From Prevotella sp. (GTDB lineage: Bacteria > Bacteroidota > Bacteroidia > Bacteroidales > Bacteroidaceae): a DNA stretch of 7,049 bases. The notes below the pieces were generated by a model, which saw only the letters and a program-made list of their open reading frames with translations, did no database searches and had not been told where the DNA came from. Position numbers and translations under genes: made by a program. Location of the stretch: NCBI GenBank assembly GCA_017623335.1, contig JAGAPI010000042.1, forward strand, positions 1 through 7,049, given 5' to 3'. Of this stretch, positions 5,432 through 7,049 are shown one piece after another (the stretch's first letter is position 1; every line of letters begins with the position of its first letter).

Positions 5432-6733
5432 ATGAGAAAGATTGTTGTCAATATTTGCAGACTGGCATTGGCGCTTACATTTATCCTGTCAGGATTTGTG
5501 AAAGCCGTTGATCCGCTCGGCACGCAATATAAAATAAACGACTATCTTGAGGCCCTTGGCTTGCAGATGCTTGTCAACGACACACTGACACTGTTGGCTT
5601 CGGTACTGCTGTCGGCTGCCGAGTTCGGTATCGGTATATGTCTTGCATTTGCCATCAGGCGCAGGACTGTGTCAAAACTGGCTGTGGCGATGCTGGTGTT
5701 TATGACCATGCTAACACTATGGCTTGCGGTGGCAAACCCTATAAGCGACTGTGGATGTTTTGGCGATGCAGTAAAGCTCACCAACTGGCAGACATTCTGG
5801 AAAAATATAGTGCTTACGGCATGCGCCGTGACTGTGGCATGGCAGCCGCTGGACATGATGAGGTTCATAAGCCGCACCAACCAGTGGATAGTGATAAACT
5901 TCAGTGCAGTGTTCATCCTTGCTATATCGGGATACAGCCTGTATCTGCTGCCGCAATTCGACTTCCGTCCATATCACATAGGGGCAAACATCCGTCAGGG
6001 AATGGAGATTCCCGAAGATGCAGAACAGCCACAGTTTGAAACAACATTCATATTGGAGAAAAACGGCGAGCGGAAGGAATTTACAACCGACAACTATCCT
6101 GACTCCACATGGACATTCATAGACAGCAGGACCGTACAGACAAGCGAGGGGTATGTGCCGCCCATACATGACTTCTCAATAGAGACAGAGCAAGGAGACG
6201 ACATCACCGAAGAAGTGCTCAATGACAAAGGCTACACTTTCCTGCTCATAGCGCCGCATCTGGAAAATGCCGATGACAGCCGGCTGGACCGAATTAATGA
6301 GATTTATGACTATTCGCAGGAATATGGTTACAGGTTCTATTGCCTCACAGCAAGCGGAGCAGAGGCAAGAAAACACTGGCGGGCAATGACAGGAGCCGAC
6401 TACCCCTACTGCACCACCGACGAGATTACGCTAAAAACAATCATAAGAAGCAATCCGGGACTGGTGCTGATAAAAGACGGAACGGTAATCAACAAGTGGA
6501 GCCACAACGACATGCCCGATGAGGAGATGCTTGCCGACAGACTGGAAAACATAGAAACGGGAAGGATGCCGGAAAATTCGACAACGGGCAAGACCGTAAC
6601 CATCATAAACTGGTTCGTGCTGCCACTCATACTGCTCACCATGGCAGACCGTCTGTGGGCATGGACAAAATGGGTGAGGCGCGACAAGCAAGGCACCGTT
6701 GCCAAAAACAAAGATGCCAAGGAAGGCGAATAA
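5432..6733 (+). CDS. DoxX/MauE-like membrane protein with thioredoxin-like domain (BT_3928-like family)
   Basis: The 433-residue protein begins with a membrane domain: helices at about residues 5-22, 52-76, 80-101, 122-137 and 151-172. The first carries LSGFVKAVDPLGTQYKI, typical of DoxX/MauE-like proteins, and a conserved SDCGCFGD motif (105-112) sits between helices as in MauE-type redox membrane proteins. A soluble part follows (about 173-385), probably periplasmic; residues 268-372 resemble a thioredoxin-like fold with NPGLVLIKDGTVINKW (341-356), the place of the cis-proline loop, but no CxxC is present. Cys304 and Cys327 are the only cysteines there. A last helix (about 388-406) is followed by a basic tail. 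It lies 41 nt after the DUF1599 gene and 73 nt before tpiA, an order I recall as common in Bacteroidales. A role in envelope thiol redox or quinone chemistry is inference. Confidence 0.85.
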   Translation: MRKIVVNICRLALALTFILSGFVKAVDPLGTQYKINDYLEALGLQMLVNDTLTLLASVLLSAAEFGIGICLAFAIRRRTVSKLAVAMLVFMTMLTLWLAVANPISDCGCFGDAVKLTNWQTFWKNIVLTACAVTVAWQPLDMMRFISRTNQWIVINFSAVFILAISGYSLYLLPQFDFRPYHIGANIRQGMEIPEDAEQPQFETTFILEKNGERKEFTTDNYPDSTWTFIDSRTVQTSEGYVPPIHDFSIETEQGDDITEEVLNDKGYTFLLIAPHLENADDSRLDRINEIYDYSQEYGYRFYCLTASGAEARKHWRAMTGADYPYCTTDEITLKTIIRSNPGLVLIKDGTVINKWSHNDMPDEEMLADRLENIETGRMPENSTTGKTVTIINWFVLPLILLTMADRLWAWTKWVRRDKQGTVAKNKDAKEGE

Positions 6734-6806
6734 AAGAAATACCTATTTATTATAATTAGGAATCATACGATATTGAAAGATAAATAAATTATTAAACAAC
6801 AAAAAA

Positions 6807-7049
6807 ATGAGAAAGAAAATTGTAGCAGGTAACTGGAAAATGAACATGAACCTGCAAGAAGGTGTTGCATTGGCAAAGGAGTTGAACGAGGCTTTGGCTG
6901 CCGAGAAGCCAAACTGCGACGTTGTGGTTTGTACTCCATTCATTCATCTTGCAACCGTGGCAGGCATCCTCGACGCCAACACAATCGGTCTTGGTGCAGA
7001 GAACTGCGCAGATAAAGAGAAGGGTGCATTTACCGGCGAAGTATCTGCC
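6807..7049 (+). CDS. tpiA: Triosephosphate isomerase, N-terminal 81 residues (cut by window edge)
   Basis: The enzyme interconverts glyceraldehyde-3-phosphate and dihydroxyacetone phosphate in glycolysis and gluconeogenesis. The first residues, [13 protein letters not shown], hold the family's catalytic Lys (K11 here, in NWK) and the adjacent Asn; CTPFIHL, GLGAENC and GAFTGEVSA follow in the expected order for the first third of a roughly 250-residue barrel. The ATG is preceded by a run of A residues and an A/T-rich leader (6734-6806), with no Shine-Dalgarno. Codons are enriched in GTT, GGT and GCT compared with the neighbouring genes, which suggests high expression. I found no consensus promoter in the 73-nt gap, so transcription may read through from the upstream operon or use a diverged promoter. 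Confidence 0.97.
   Translation, partial: MRKKIVAGNWKMNMNLQEGVALAKELNEALAAEKPNCDVVVCTPFIHLATVAGILDANTIGLGAENCADKEKGAFTGEVSA

Overview
The window looks like chromosomal DNA of a Bacteroidales bacterium (phylum Bacteroidota), probably a gut-type genus of the Bacteroides/Prevotella/Muribaculaceae sort. Three things point there: promoters of the Bacteroidota form TTTG-N20-TAnnTTTG, mostly AT-rich leaders without a good Shine-Dalgarno, and several proteins that I know only as conserved Bacteroidales families. I see no mobile element, CRISPR array, rRNA or tRNA.

Left part, minus strand (1-2527): reading leftward, aroA (EPSP synthase, GTG start) is followed with a 7-nt overlap by a small single-pass membrane protein with a four-cysteine cluster. 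After a 115-nt gap comes a metal ABC transporter permease (ABC-3/ZnuB type) that runs off the left edge. The gap carries a large inverted repeat built from 7-bp units.

Middle (2528-2943): a 416-bp AT-rich divergent region holds a near-consensus promoter for aroA, a -7 box for the rightward gene, and a three-copy 21-bp tandem repeat that looks like an operator.

Right part, plus strand (2944-7049): first comes a 469-residue PurF-like protein whose PRPP site and Fe-S cysteines are intact but whose glutaminase active site is missing. A clear promoter then starts a run of lipoprotein, duplicated DUF1599 protein and DoxX/MauE-like membrane protein with a thioredoxin-like domain, followed by the start of tpiA (triosephosphate isomerase), which is cut by the right edge.

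Functionally these are housekeeping and conserved-unknown genes: aromatic amino acid synthesis, metal uptake, a purine-synthesis paralogue, an uncharacterised envelope operon, and glycolysis. The most notable item is the PurF-like protein. It appears to be a stable paralogue that kept phosphoribosyltransferase features and lost glutamine hydrolysis. The 21-bp repeats, the heptamer palindrome and the DUF1599 duplication come next.
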